Part shown: piece by piece, positions 38,193 through 49,981 of the stretch | How positions within the stretch are numbered: the first letter of the stretch is position 1 | Layout: every line of letters begins with the position of its first letter | Assembly: GCF_019925205.1 (NCBI RefSeq) | Contig: NC_083568.1 | Location: forward strand, 3,276,237 to 3,340,236 | DNA: 64,000 bases | DNA from: Metopolophium dirhodum | Taxonomy: Eukaryota; Arthropoda; Insecta; Hemiptera; Aphididae | Direction: 5' to 3' | The notes under the pieces: model-generated | Seen by the model: only the letters and a program-made list of their open reading frames with translations | Told to the model about the DNA's origin: nothing | Database searches by the model: none | Translations under genes and position numbers: made by a program

Positions 38193-39865
38193 AATATGTT
38201 ATCGACTCTACACGGAGATGTCTATACCAACATTTATTGCATTTGGTTAATTGCGGCTGCTGCTATGGCGATAATGACCTCTTATAGGTAAAAATGTAAC
38301 GAATTGATATTTTGTGTAGTGTCCATTGTTGTTATTGGGATCGTTATTACGTACCTATGTACCCATTGTACTTACAACTTTGTAACTACCGGAATTGTAC
38401 GCGAGTGGTCGTAAATTCACGATATATACAATAAATGGTAATCCATCATTTATCACGTTACAGAAAGAAAATATGTTTCAAATATACGAGTCACCGTTCA
38501 TTACACCGTCGACGGCAGCAGCAGCAACAGCATTACTAAAGTAGGTATATGATTCAAGGTTTGCGTGGCTGTTAAGAAATAATAATAATGGTCTGTGAAA
38601 CGTACATTAGTGATTTAAACAAACAATAATCATATAATATTGTAAAATCTAAATCACGATGTTTCGCTCCAAACGAACTCCTCGTACCTATATTATATTA
38701 TATATATATTATTGTATATTCGTGAATTAGCGATAAATGTATATTATTACTTTACTTTATTAAAAAAAAATCCAAAAAAATTGTATTCTTCTATTTTCAG
38801 GAGCAAACTTATCTGCGAGCGTTTGTTCAATTTATTTGAATAATAAATATTAATTATGCAACCAAAATTAGAACTTAAAATGAGGGGTTCTAAACCTATC
38901 GTAACAATCATATATTATAACGTTATTCTCAATTTAAATTTTACCTAGAGTGAAAAATAAATAGAGAAGTAGTAAGTTGGGAGCCTTTCCCACTTCCCAC
39001 CACGTCAAGTACACCACTCTATGAGTATATTATTAGTATTTAGTGATGGTTCTTCGCACTGCTGTTGCTGCTGCACTCTTGCACTGCTGCAATAGTAGAC
39101 GTGGAGTGAAACTAAAACTACGAAGTCACGGTTATATATGGTGGCCGACGATAATTATTATTAACAAACATAATTATGATGACGCGAAGAGTTAATCCTA
39201 TTACACTCCGGAAAATAAAAAACGTTCCTAATAAGAAAGAACGTGTAATGAGCAGTTGGACATAATATAATAGAACTAGTAGAGCGTGTTGTATATAATA
39301 TACACCACGGGACGTGATGCCGAGATGTGTGAAGCGTGATCGATATGCATGTCGTCCGCGAGAAAACAAACCGAAAATGTTCGGTGATACATTTAATAAT
39401 AATGATAATAGTAATAATAATAACCTTTATCATGGAAATTAATTTCGATTTCGAAAACGTGTATATACTGTATACCCGATACCGTGTAATGATACTTAGG
39501 TATATGACAGGAGAACGTGCGCAATTATTTCGGCGTCTTGAAAACAACATAGTTAATGTTATATTAAATGAATATTGTATACCTATGCGACCAATGCATA
39601 TTCCATTATAATAGAATAATATGAAACGAAATAAAACGGTAATCAATGTACAATTTATTTTTGATAAATATATATATATACCTACTGCAGTATATTGTAA
39701 GACATTTGTTTGTATGCGTGTATATGTGTGTGTGTGAGTGTAGCGTTTTTTATGCGTTTCGTAAAATATTAATGAAAGCCAACCCTCTCGGGATTTACCT
39801 ATTACATTATATAATATTGTGTAACCGTGAATTTTCCGATACTCTCTTTTTTAACCTCCTCCCTT

Positions 39866-39891
39866 TCTCTCTCTCTCTCTCTCTCTCTCTC
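39866..39891. repeat. (CT)n microsatellite
   Basis: Uninterrupted CT dinucleotides within a longer pyrimidine tract. Confidence 0.95.
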
Positions 39892-40823
39892 CACAAGTCC
39901 ATAATGGCCGCGCACATCACCCGGAAAAACTACGGGGGCTTTCGTCGATGAATAATTCGTTTATTACTTTTTTTCCACCCCGATTCGAGGTAAACGAACA
40001 CCGCCGTAATGTTTATAATATATATATACGTGCGGCATAAATAATATGCGCGTATCAATTCGCGGGTCTTTTCGGGTAAAAAAATCACATATAATACACG
40101 TGGGGCGCATCAAACATCGGATTTATCATGATAATTATGTATAATATAGGTTTTTACATGGCGGTATATCGTATATATACATTATATAATATAATATGTG
40201 TAGTATGCTCTCGCTCGACATGACGTATTAATATCATAACAACCGCGCGAGTGATTACTGCGGTATATTATGCGTCGTATACGCGCCTCTTTTTTGATCC
40301 GATTTCATCATATAAATCTACCTCCTACCTACATAATATGATACCACGGTCGAACGCATTAAATGGAAAAAAAATCTAAATTTCGTAATTATTACCATAA
40401 TAATAATATTATTCCGAGAGATTCGAGATTGATGGGTAAAAAATATAAAATACGATTCGGTGACTCCCGAAACGCGCGCGCCGGGTCTCCCCCCCCACGC
40501 GTAATAACGTCATTACACGCGCTGTGCAGCGGGGGGTACCTAGCTGTACTGCAGTACCTACGCCACTTAATAATTGACCGTTGCACGCCACAAAACGATT
40601 CTAGATCTATAGGTACGCACGACCGGAACGTATACTTATACGGAGCTCGTATATTAGAGATCTAGCAGCAGCCCTACATATTATTATTATTATATCACAA
40701 ATAGGTACACGCGGGACGTATTATATAATATAATATTATCTAGTCGCATTAGGAACGTGATATATATAATATTACTCGTTTTAATCATTTTTTTTTTTAG
40801 ACGGCCAGAGTACCACCATGGTA

Positions 40824-40824
40824 G

Positions 40825-40860
<36 letters not shown>
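40824..40860. repeat. (TC)n microsatellite
   Basis: TC dinucleotides with one TTT interruption. The frame encoding LSLSLSLS across it is an artefact. Confidence 0.95.
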
Positions 40861-42529
40861 AAATCTCCACGCGCTACAGCAGCATCAACTCTGCGTATAT
40901 AATAGATCGCTGGACCCATTCAAATTATTATCATCCGCTGCAGTGATAATACGATTGCGCTTCACGGAGTGCACATTATGTACATCAAATCAACACATGC
41001 GCGTGTATAATGACCCTGCTGGTCCGTATAGCTGTGGCGAGTATATTTAAGGTTTATATTATTATACCATCCTTGCGGAGAATCTTTTCAATTAAGTATA
41101 CACCATACATATATTGGTGCACGGCCGACGCGAATCATTCGACCGGCTAACTATGCTCACTTTTTATTTTGTGGTAGGTATATAATTTTAGGTAAGTCGT
41201 AAATATACTCACTGACGACTGTTCATCTAGCCGCTTAAGGTCGCGTATGTATGATGTATCATATTGTTCGATCGTTGTATCTCTAGAATACTCTCTAGAA
41301 TCGCCACTATAAGACATATTAAGCTGCTGTATTCCTGTATAGACGTAACCTAAACGCTGTCACGAGTAAACGAATCCTCTCTGCAAAGTATAAAATATTA
41401 AGTATTTTTATGTCACGAACAGGTTATTGTTCCTAAACAAACTAATGTTTATTTCATTATACGCACATGCTCTGCTTCAACGCACATCTTGTATGACTGA
41501 ATTTTCAATTTATTTTTGAATTATGCACTTTTATGCTTTAAAGTAATATCATTGGTAATATGAACCAATATGAACAGGTAATATGAACAGGTATCCCAAT
41601 TTCAGCTGGAGAGTACCCGCAATATTCAAGTAAGTATCCCGCTAAGGTTCAGATCAAATCGGGACTATAGATTGTACTGCAACTTACACTAAAAATTAGA
41701 ATAAGTCCTAAATTATTTTTCTACAGCATCCTTATTTATTAAACTCTTCAAGAAATTGGTCCATATTATTATACACAAAAAAATTCTAATGGATTGATAT
41801 TTTTAAATTTTCATTTCTAAAACATTATCGTCTGAAGCGACCCCACTCAATCAGCAAATGTGCGAATCTTCAACACAGAAGTATTACGTCAGCTGACTTT
41901 TAATGGTGGTCACCGGCAATCTCGTCTATAAGTCAATGTACTTATACTACAACAGTACAAAAGTACAACTAGGGTACACGTAGTTTATATACTATAGCTG
42001 TAGGCTGACCAACCGTGTCGCGCGGGCCGCGGAGTGTAAACATAGCAGTAAAATCCAAATGGAATAAACTAATGAGGACCTCGGTGCCAGGCCTGGGTTC
42101 GTCCTCACAGGTGATAAACTTTTTTTCAGAATATATAATAAAAGCGAAATCACACACACACACGAGCGCGTACCGCGTGACGACAGTCCGCCATGCCGTC
42201 GAGCGTATATACATTGCGTCCGTCCGATTTCGTGCGGGCTCGTGTCGGTTGTCACGATCGTGTGTCCGAGTTTTGGTCATTTACCCGATTCACGAGCGTA
42301 AAAACACATAACCCGCACAATACACAGGTAATTGGTTGCACGTGACGCTGCCATTGTGTCGTTTCGACCACGGTATATGACGTAGGTACAATACGATAAT
42401 AATAATAATATTTTCACCGCACCGTATATTTTCGGCTGTTTCGTATTATTTCCCTCCCCCACCCAGCCACCAAAACCATAGTCGACGTTCTACCTATTAA
42501 TATATTATTATTATATTTAGCGTCTCTCG

Positions 42530-43260
42530 CGGAGCGTGTGGCGGCGGGCTTCGGCCACGCGTTATGATATACAACAAAACCGTCGCGGACACGATGATGG
42601 GTATAGGAGACGTATCATATTGGGTATCATATTATGGGCACACGCCCGAGCATGGCGGAAAGCGTGAAGCGAAAAAAAAAATGATAAATACGATCTATTA
42701 TATGATATCCATATGACAACCGGGAGCAGCTATACGTGCAGGCGACGAGACCGCGTGTGTTTCGCTTTTTTTTAGCTCTTCTCCTCTCGCGGCGCGTTTC
42801 GCTCCGCTACAAATCTTTTGTGCGCCGCAGCGTCGGATAAGTCACAGTACCATCATATTATTATTATACGCGCGCGAGCACACACACCAGCACTCACTTA
42901 TATACATATATTATTATTATTAAAGCCATATGCCCATATCAACATCATCGCGCAGACCGCGCGCGCGTCTTTCTCTGCCAAGTCAGTCCGACTCTGTCTA
43001 TCGGCTCTCTCCGTCACTCGACCGACCACGGTTTCCCGACTGTACTTTTGTCAGTCCGTCTCGTGTGATATAATATATGACACAATAATAATGATAATAA
43101 TAGTATAATGGTGTAAAAGAGTAACAAATCGCGGCTAACCGGTGACTTCGACGACGGGTGATGAGCGGCGCGGCGCACGACGTGTGTGCGGGGGACACCG
43201 TGAAATTTCGATTTTTTTTTCTTTCTCCCCAGAGAGACGTATCTGACAAAGCGCGTTCGA
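42530..43260. promoter_or_regulatory. CpG-dense patch, possible promoter
   Basis: Rich in CpG (GCGGAGCGTGTGGCGGCGGG, GACCGCGCGCGCGTC) against a CpG-poor background. Several arthropod initiator-like TCAGT motifs occur at about 42980-43056 (CAAGTCAGTCCGACTC, TTTTGTCAGTCCGTCTC). No open frame with recognisable content follows on either strand within the patch, so a 5' untranslated exon or enhancer is possible. No TATA box is clear. Confidence 0.25.
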
Positions 43261-43393
43261 AATGATCGTTGTACCTACACTATCGCCGAGTGCCCGTAAA
43301 ATATTAGATACACATTATATTATATACTTATACTTATATACATAATAATATATTATGTATTATTCGAATGTGCATACCTATATATATGATATA

Positions 43394-43900
43394 CAGAGTG
43401 ATTCATTAAGCATACTCACCTCAATTTTTTTCATTTAACTATGAAGAATTTGATTTTCTGATTTACACTAATATTAACAGTTGGTGTTCTGTGGAGATAC
43501 TATAACTTCTATTTTTCAAACCCCTTGTATACTGTAAATAATATGAAAGACAATTTTTCTAAAAATGATGAAGTATCAAAATCAAAATTTGAACAAGTGG
43601 TTTTTGAATTTTTGTAAGACCATTTTTAAGGACTGTTATCCTTAGTATAATCATTACAATAACTGAAAAACTACTCGTTTAAATGTTGATCTAGGTGCGT
43701 ACTTCCCGAATAAAAATTTTCAAAAATAATATCCACTAAATAATTTACAGTATAATAGAGGGGTCGCGCTGCAGTCTTTTGAAAAACCGAAGTTTGTATC
43801 GCCGTCGCAGGGCGCTCCTATTGAGTAGAACTTACAAAAATGAATAAGAATATTAAAAAACACGGTCTGTAAGTAAGCATTTGTTTTTCGAATCACCCTG
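43394..43900. mobile_element. Short TIR element, family 1, copy c
   Basis: 507 bp bounded by TA on each side. The left end is CAGAGTGATTCATTAAGCAT and the reverse complement of the right end is CAGGGTGATTCGAAAAACAA then ATGCTTACTTAC. The interior matches the outer parts of copy b in inverted orientation: AAACCGAAGTTTGTATCGCC at about 43783 against the complement near 22060-22090, and an ACTGAAAAACTACTCGTTT stretch also seen at about 12105 in copy a. The long central modules are missing, so it is an internally deleted, non-autonomous copy. Confidence 0.8.
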
Positions 43901-45275
43901 TATAATGTTATATTCCTATATAATAATATAACATATGTACATACGCTCCCGACGCAACACGCACGTCGACCGGCGTTGCAGCGTTATTATTATAATCGAC
44001 GTGTAGTACAGGTATATACGGGGACATAATAACAATATAATGGAGAGGACGAGCGAAATAAAAATAACACAACTATGATAAAACACCACCAGGTAATATA
44101 ATAACGAGATCCGGTATGAGTACAATACCTATGCGTATATTGTATATTGTGTGTGCCGGGTAACCGATTGGTTCCGCGCTGCACTGGTAGAACGGATGTA
44201 CGTAAGGCGCGCGATCCACGGCGGCGGCGGCGGCGGCGGCGGTACTATATGATTGCTCCGATCGTATACATACATAATAAATAATAATAATATTGTACGT
44301 ACGATACATATATATACACAATACACCTGCGTATAATGTCCGCAGGCTCTATTATTGTTATTGTTATTATTATTATTGATTTCGTTTTTTTTTTCGTATA
44401 CTTCTACAAATCAAATTCGTCAAACATGACGAATGGTTTTCATCACGGTTAATACTTAATAGTAATAATAATAGTAATAATGTACTGTAGGCTCTCGGTC
44501 CTATTGTCTGTAACGCGTTATCGTTTTGAATGCATCTCGTCGTCACAGAGACGACTAATAAAATCTAAAATTGCCATACAACATTAAGTTTTTAAAACGT
44601 CTTTCAAACCTGCAACACACGCCGAGTTGACCTCCTCCACGCGCGTCGTGTGTACTTAGACGAATTTCGCTCCCACCCCACCACTCAACGCCACACGCGC
44701 TTCATCATCATCGGCATCGGGGAAATATTTAAACGTATATGTTATGATATCACGATTCCACTATTATACATAAATATATTATTAAAAATCCAATAATTTA
44801 AAATTAAATTAATTTAATATACTTAACCTTTTCGAATAATAATAATAAAAATTAATTAACATATACACCGAAAAGTGACTAAATGTACCAAAAACGAATT
44901 TAAATAAATTACCGCACTCATTCTCATTAGATAAACTATTTTTAACGATTTGGAATGATGACTAAAGTTTATTCGAGACACTCTAATATATTATAGGCAT
45001 GTTATTATTATGGTATTATTGGTATATTGCTTTGGCCGTTCGCATATAATAATACTTTACTTATGGCGGTTACACGTGGCTCAAAAAAACATAAAATTAA
45101 AATAAGGTATAAAAATAATTTCCTCTGGCGATAGGATTATCAAATATGAATGATTAATATCACAGGAAATGATTGAACTATATTCCAACTTCCAAGTTCT
45201 ATAGTTACAAATAGTATATAGATAAATAATAGTTGGTAATAATATAATGTTCGAAAAAACAGAGCAAAGACATAG
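43901..45275. other. Non-coding DNA
   Basis: Contains a CGG trinucleotide run (44219-44242), TTA runs (44350-44380) and AT-rich sequence. Overlapping minus-strand frames around 44073-44326 encode poly-Ala or poly-Pro across the CGG run and are artefacts. Confidence 0.55.
44219..44242. repeat. (CGG)n trinucleotide repeat
   Basis: About eight pure GGC/CGG units, unusual in this AT-rich setting. Confidence 0.95.
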
Positions 45276-45287
45276 AATTTTCAATAT
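45276..45287. repeat. 12-bp target-site duplication, left
   Basis: AATTTTCAATAT, repeated at 45698-45709 right after the poly-A tail of the LINE fragment. Confidence 0.85.
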
Positions 45288-45697
45288 AAACATCTTATGG
45301 ACAGATCCGAACCCGAACAATGCCAAACTTGCGGTGAAACCTCCACGGTTGAACACATAATATGTCACTGCCGTAAATTCGCCGACATCAGAATTAACCT
45401 CAACATATCAGACAACCTGGAAGAAGCCCTTAGCCCACAGTCTATCAACATAAAGCAAATAATTAACTTTTTAAAATTAACGGGATTATATCACTTAATA
45501 TAACCTAGATATTTCTCAAACATACTGTTCATTATTATGTACTCATTTTTCTATTTATCTTTGTATCTATCTATTGTTATTTTCATATTCTATTGCTCTG
45601 TACATATCACTATTAATGTTTCTTTTTGTTAAAAAATATTAATGTTTTAATGCCAATAACCTTTGCTGTTGCGGCTTATGTAAATAAAAAAAAAAAA
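45288..45697 (+). mobile_element. 5'-truncated LINE (non-LTR retrotransposon) tail
   Basis: An insertion of about 410 bp flanked by a 12-bp direct repeat. It contains the end of an ORF2-type protein, an untranslated region and a terminal GTAAATAAA followed by an A run. Length, 5' truncation, poly-A tail and target duplication are the signature of target-primed reverse transcription. The coding part (to 45503) has the Cys/His cluster usual at the C-terminus of Jockey/I/R1-type ORF2 proteins. The duplication is still exact, so the insertion is probably young. Confidence 0.9.
45297..45503 (+). pseudogene. C-terminal piece of LINE ORF2 (Cys/His motif)
   Basis: The frame reads CQTCGETSTVEHIICHC near its start, a C-x2-C...H-x3/4-C cluster typical of the extreme C-terminus of non-LTR retrotransposon polyproteins, then a conserved-looking tail ending in INFLKLTGLYHLI and a stop. 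Reverse transcriptase and endonuclease domains are absent because of 5' truncation, so this piece has no activity alone. The ATG at 45297 is an internal Met, not the element's own start. Confidence 0.85.
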
Positions 45698-45709
45698 AAT
45701 TTTCAATAT
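45698..45709. repeat. 12-bp target-site duplication, right
   Basis: AATTTTCAATAT, identical to 45276-45287. The first two A residues merge with the poly-A tail, so the true length may be 10-12. Confidence 0.85.
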
Positions 45710-46000
45710 TTATGAACCAACTAAATTCGGTTTGCTATCAGAAATAACCGTTAAAGTTTGAGATCGAATCATTATATATATTATATATAAAACGTGTACG
45801 CAAAAAAAAAAACCACACACATCGTTGCAAGATCAATACTTCAAAATCTAAAAGACTTCCCTAACAGTACACGTAGGTACATTATGCATCGACGAGCGCT
45901 GCAGTACACCAAACACAAACCGAAACACGATTACTCGTTAAAATATTATAATATAATATATTGTTTTACCTATACTCGTATATAAGTATCAATAATAACG
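45710..46000. other. AT-rich spacer between LINE tail and CpG island
   Basis: No feature beyond an A run (45802-45811) and AT-rich sequence. Confidence 0.5.
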
Positions 46001-46222
46001 GATTTGAAAAAATTAAAAAGGCACGAAATCTTATAACGCCGACCGATCCGAGCATAATATCGTGCGCGTACTCGCGGCTGGCCAGAATAATAACAACTCG
46101 GCGCCGCCGTCGTCTGGGAAATATTTGTTTTTTTCGACGACAGCCTACGACGATTTTCTAATTTCGCGTTCATAACATTGTACATCTTCGAGTAGCGAAC
46201 ACGGACGAACATCGAAACCATA

Positions 46223-46768
46223 ATGCAGCGCGTTTACGACGACGAGGTCCTCGAGGCCTACTTCAACGTGTCTGCAATGGACGTAGTGGCGGCTCTGTTG
46301 GCGAAATTCGAACTCCTTCACTCGAAAGATCCCGAAACCGAAGTCTTGGACGACGGCGAGGAGGAGTTCTCCGGAGCCGCCTTAAGCGACTACGTCGTTT
46401 CGGTGGTGAGCGCGGTCGTCATCGGCCAAGTCGAGCGGGTCCCGGAAGTGCAGTCTCGCAGCGGACAGTCCGAACCATCGCATGGACGGGCTGCACTTTT
46501 GGACACGGACGACCGCGCGGAGAGCGCAGAAGAACGGCGGGCGGATTGCGCCGAGACGCGGCCGGCCGAGGCCGACGGCAGAAAGTCGGCGAAGAGTGGG
46601 CAGACCGGATGTCTGGACTGCGAGGAGTATATTGTTCCGGTGGCCGAGCGACAGACAGGCGCACATCCGCGCCGTGGACGGACGTTTTGCAGATACGTGT
46701 CCAGGGCGTGGGTAGGCGTGAAACGGGCCGGACGCCTGTTGTGTTGCTGCGGCCGCCGATGGGAATAA
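46223..46768 (+). CDS. Hypothetical protein, 181 codons, in CpG island
   Basis: I do not recognise the family. The ATG has an acceptable context (AACCATAATG). The first 60 residues look like real protein: an amphipathic stretch (VVAALLAKFELLHSKD), an acidic run (DDGEEEEF-like) and a hydrophobic segment (SDYVVSVVSAVVIG). Synonymous positions in this part favour G/C. The middle is charged and low in complexity. The C-terminus has a basic segment and a Cys cluster (LLCCCGRRWE) of the kind that can be lipidated. A donor-like GTGAGC at 46406 could end the exon after about 61 codons, in which case the rest is intron. A 256-codon frame overlaps on the minus strand but is Arg/Ala/Ser-rich and less credible. 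Confidence 0.4.
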   Translation: MQRVYDDEVLEAYFNVSAMDVVAALLAKFELLHSKDPETEVLDDGEEEFSGAALSDYVVSVVSAVVIGQVERVPEVQSRSGQSEPSHGRAALLDTDDRAESAEERRADCAETRPAEADGRKSAKSGQTGCLDCEEYIVPVAERQTGAHPRRGRTFCRYVSRAWVGVKRAGRLLCCCGRRWE

Positions 46769-47243
46769 CGGCCAGCAGAATCCCGTTCCCACACCTCGGC
46801 CGAGGAGCACCAGACGAGACGGCGGCTAGACGGGGGAGTGGTACGCGAAAGAGCACATATTGTGTCCCGGGGCGGTGAGTCGCCATCTACACGTTCTTCG
46901 CAGGTCGGCTCCGCGGAAAGACGGGCGGCGGTCGGCGGCGTCGCGAGCTCGCGCGCGGTTTTCGACACTCGAGACCATCGGACGGCGGATCCGGCGAGCG
47001 CCCGGCCGCGGCGGACGGCGGTTGCGGCGGCGGCGGCTAGCTGTGATGCGGCGGCGATTGCGGCGCGTGCACGGAGACGAGACTCGTAACGGCAGCGGCG
47101 GCAGTGGCGGCGGCGGCGGCGCAGACCGCCGAACACGACGGGCGAGCTACGGCGAGCCATATATTTGAGCTAGGACGTCAGCATCGCGGGCGGGCCCGCA
47201 GAAACCGTTCCGAGGTTTCAGGGTCCGGCGGTGCGCGCGCCGG

Positions 47244-47415
47244 GACGAAAACCGCGGAGAGTCCGCCGAATCTTTCAGGTTTTCGTCTGCTCGGCGACGG
47301 AGGACGCGGACGCGGCAACGTCGGGATTTTCACCGGACGCAAACCGCGGGGAGCTTTGGGATCGCAACGTTGCGGTCCGCCGGTGCTCTCTGGTTTTCGT
47401 CCGGTGAAAATCCCG
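47244..47415. repeat. Two related hairpins in the CpG island
   Basis: Hairpin 1 has GACGAAAACC (47244-47253) paired with GGTTTTCGTC (47278-47287). Hairpin 2 has a 24-bp arm (47322-47345) paired with 47392-47415 with one mismatch; its loop centres on a perfect palindrome CGCAACGTTGCG (47363-47374). Both share the order GAC-AAACCGCGG-GAG ... TCCGCCG ... GGTTTTCGTC, so hairpin 2 looks like a diverged duplicate of hairpin 1 with extra stem. Structured RNA, a regulatory element or a small repeat are all possible. Confidence 0.7.
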
Positions 47416-47465
47416 CCGGCCGAGTCTCGAGCGCCTCCGGCCGATTCCACCAAGCTCAAATAAAA

Positions 47466-47585
47466 ATGGCCGCCTCGGCTCGCTCAGTGTTTTTGGTCTG
47501 CGCCGCCGTCGCCGTCTTTGTCGCAGTGTGTCGTACGGTCTCGTCTTCGCAGCACTGCGTCGTCGTCGTCGTCGTCGCGCACTAG
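47466..47585 (+). CDS. Short frame with signal-peptide-like start
   Basis: 39 codons. The start is well placed (AAAAATGGCC: A at -3, G at +4). Residues 1-7 are polar with Arg, residues 8-22 are strongly hydrophobic (VFLVCAAVAVFVAVC), and RTVSS follows, the layout of a cleavable signal peptide. After SQHC the frame enters a GTC repeat (poly-Val) and stops. This could be the first coding exon of a secreted or membrane protein, but no consensus donor is visible before the stop; it could also be a short secreted peptide or chance in GC-rich DNA. Hairpins lie directly upstream. Confidence 0.3.
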   Translation: MAASARSVFLVCAAVAVFVAVCRTVSSSQHCVVVVVVAH

Positions 47586-49960
47586 CCGCTCGCCGCCAAC
47601 CGTCCCGTCGCGGCCGGGCCTTGCCCTCCGTCACGATGGTCGTCACCCGCGAGCAAGCGGCGCCGTCGACTCCGCTCGTCCGCCCGTGGGGCCGACCGGG
47701 AGAACGTGTAGTGGTGACCAGTAGCCCACACTTCGCCATCGCGTACCACTCCCCCCGTGCTTATTGTGTCTCGTCTGGTGTTTTTTTTTTTTTTCTTATT
47801 TATCTACTTATATTTATATTGTTTGTGTTGACATTTTGTCTTTTTCGGTTTTTTTTTTTTTTTTATTTTCTTAAATTATTTTTTGGTTGTTTGCAACTTT
47901 GCGAACCAAATTTTCAATATTGTTAAAAAAAAAACTATTTCTTTATTGTTATAAAATTTTTTATAATAAATAATCACTTATTTCGTTGATATTGTGTTTT
48001 ATTTTTCTCCCGTTAAGAAATATACTTTTAGATTTACTTATTTTAACAGAATGATGTTCATCACTGAACATGCTCGTGTGAGTTAAGTGTTAACCAACAG
48101 TGTTTTTGTTAAATTACAAATCTCAAAAAATATATTGATGTTTTTGTCACGTGAACGTATAGTTGTTTACCGGTGTATGTGACCCTTATGAAAATTAACC
48201 GAGGTAGTATTACCTATAATAATAATAATAATAATAATTCCATTTTTATTGGCCAAGAAATTACAATTTTCAGTTAGTAAATAAATATATCATAGTTAAA
48301 TGGCCCATCTCACTACTGAACGTAACCTCCATACTAGAGTGCTATTAAAAGACAATTATACATTTATACGTCTATATTTGACTATAATTCAAAAACATAA
48401 ATATACATACCTAGTATAGTAGGTATTAATAAGTAAAAAAATAATAAAAATGAATAGAAATAAATGAATATATAAAGAAGAACACAATAAAAATTAAATT
48501 TGTAGGTATTATATCATAGGGCATTTCTGTACAATAATTGTTGTGTTGTAAAAACTTTCATTAAATTGATCCTTAGCGAGATATGTTTTTTCTATAATAT
48601 ATATATATATATATTTAAAAACGATAGATTCGAAAAAGACACTCTGACCGATCAGTTGCTATATATGGAATCGTAAACGTTGCAAGAATGCCATAATTTA
48701 ATCAGTGTACATTACATTATTAATTATTGTTATCACCCCGCCAGCGCGGGCGATCATCGTTTATATTCGAAGATATTTTTTACACAAATCGTTACCAAAT
48801 AAAAGTAAATAATAATATTTTAATATTGTTTACCATATTATAACCACATAACAGCTAAAAGTATCTATGTAAATCTAATATAAAATATTATATTATAGGT
48901 ATACCAAATTTATAATATACCCATTATATAACCCGTCAACCAACGTCTTTAACCGAAAAGCGCATGAGTATAGTTTGTGGATTGTGCGTTTCAGTGCAAT
49001 TATAGCGGTCACGTGATCGAATTGAAACATACTATAATACTGTCACGTTTTATAACACAATAATTATTATTATTCTCGACAATGAGTGGTGGCAGATACG
49101 ATGATCACGCGACGTGAACCTCTCCATAAACGACGACACGACTGCACTGCACTAAAGCGTTTTTTATTTTATTTAAGAAAATGTCTAAAGACTAAAATGT
49201 TTGATTTTCATGCGGCTGAGGCTTGCCAATGGTATTACTAATAGCAAAGTAAATGACTAGCAGTAATATCATAAAATATACTTATAGTAATAAATAATAA
49301 TATATAGGCTGACAAATTGTCTTCGCTCAGAATCGTTTTTCGTATAATCGTATGCCTTTATTTAACATAGATTTAAAATTCAACACATCGATTACATTGA
49401 AACACTTGACACCTTCCTACTGTACAGTGGAGTGGGACCCACTTGTCCACCTTTTTTACATCTTTGTATTGTATGGAATACGGATTAAACAAAACAAAAC
49501 CGTTAAAATATATTATATATATATATACACGCGAGTACGCGACATCACTTATATATATTACCATAATAATAATATATATTGAAAACGTTTTGGACTGTGC
49601 GTATACAGAGAGGATTTGCAAGTTTGGCATACCACTCCGGTTCATCTGGCTTTGTGCACGACGGAATGTTGCCGGTACAAAAGACCCTGCCGGGTCGACC
49701 GCAATACGCGTCCTGCATCCTGCAGGACGTATAATACATGTGTGCATGGGCATGTGGGTGTGCGGGTGTGTGCGCACACGAGTGCTTAGGAATATATAAT
49801 AATATGTATATAATATATCGTTTGCGCCTATCATTAAATCCGTAAACCCGGAAACAAAGACCGGGCATTCCGCTTTATTTAATTAACTTGGGATTATTAT
49901 ATGACGTAATTGGCGGAAAAACAAGGGCTGCAGCAGCGGCCGCGCGCTAATACCCTGCAG

Positions 49961-49981
49961 CGGCGGCGGCGGCGGCGGCGG
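49961..49981. repeat. (CGG)n trinucleotide repeat
   Basis: About seven CGG units directly followed by alternating GCGCGCGC, a Z-DNA-prone sequence. Confidence 0.95.

Larger units (their letters stand above)
38193..43393. other. Non-coding DNA with CT microsatellites
   Basis: No exon is supportable. CT runs lie at 39866-39891 and 40824-40860. A small CGCGC-rich patch lies near 40470-40560, and GC rises from about 42000. A short tandem of AATATGAACAGGT-like units sits at 41560-41592. Confidence 0.5.
46000..47760. promoter_or_regulatory. CpG-rich island, probable promoter / first exon region
   Basis: This is by far the most GC- and CpG-rich part of the window, with sharp edges near 46000 and 47765 where a T-rich tract begins. 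Such islands in an AT-rich insect genome usually mark an active promoter and 5' exon or a retained GC-rich coding segment. Long frames occur on both strands, as expected from few stop codons at high GC, so frame length alone is weak evidence. The best candidates are the plus-strand frames at 46223 and 47466. Confidence 0.5.

Noticed and set aside
39161..39646. 161-codon minus-strand frame
   Set aside because: Rich in Ile/Arg/Ser over AAT/TAA repeats, with an overlapping frame on the other strand; treated as chance.
46390..47160. 256-codon minus-strand frame in the CpG island
   Set aside because: Arg/Ala/Ser-rich composition without motifs; long frames are expected on all strands at this GC content.
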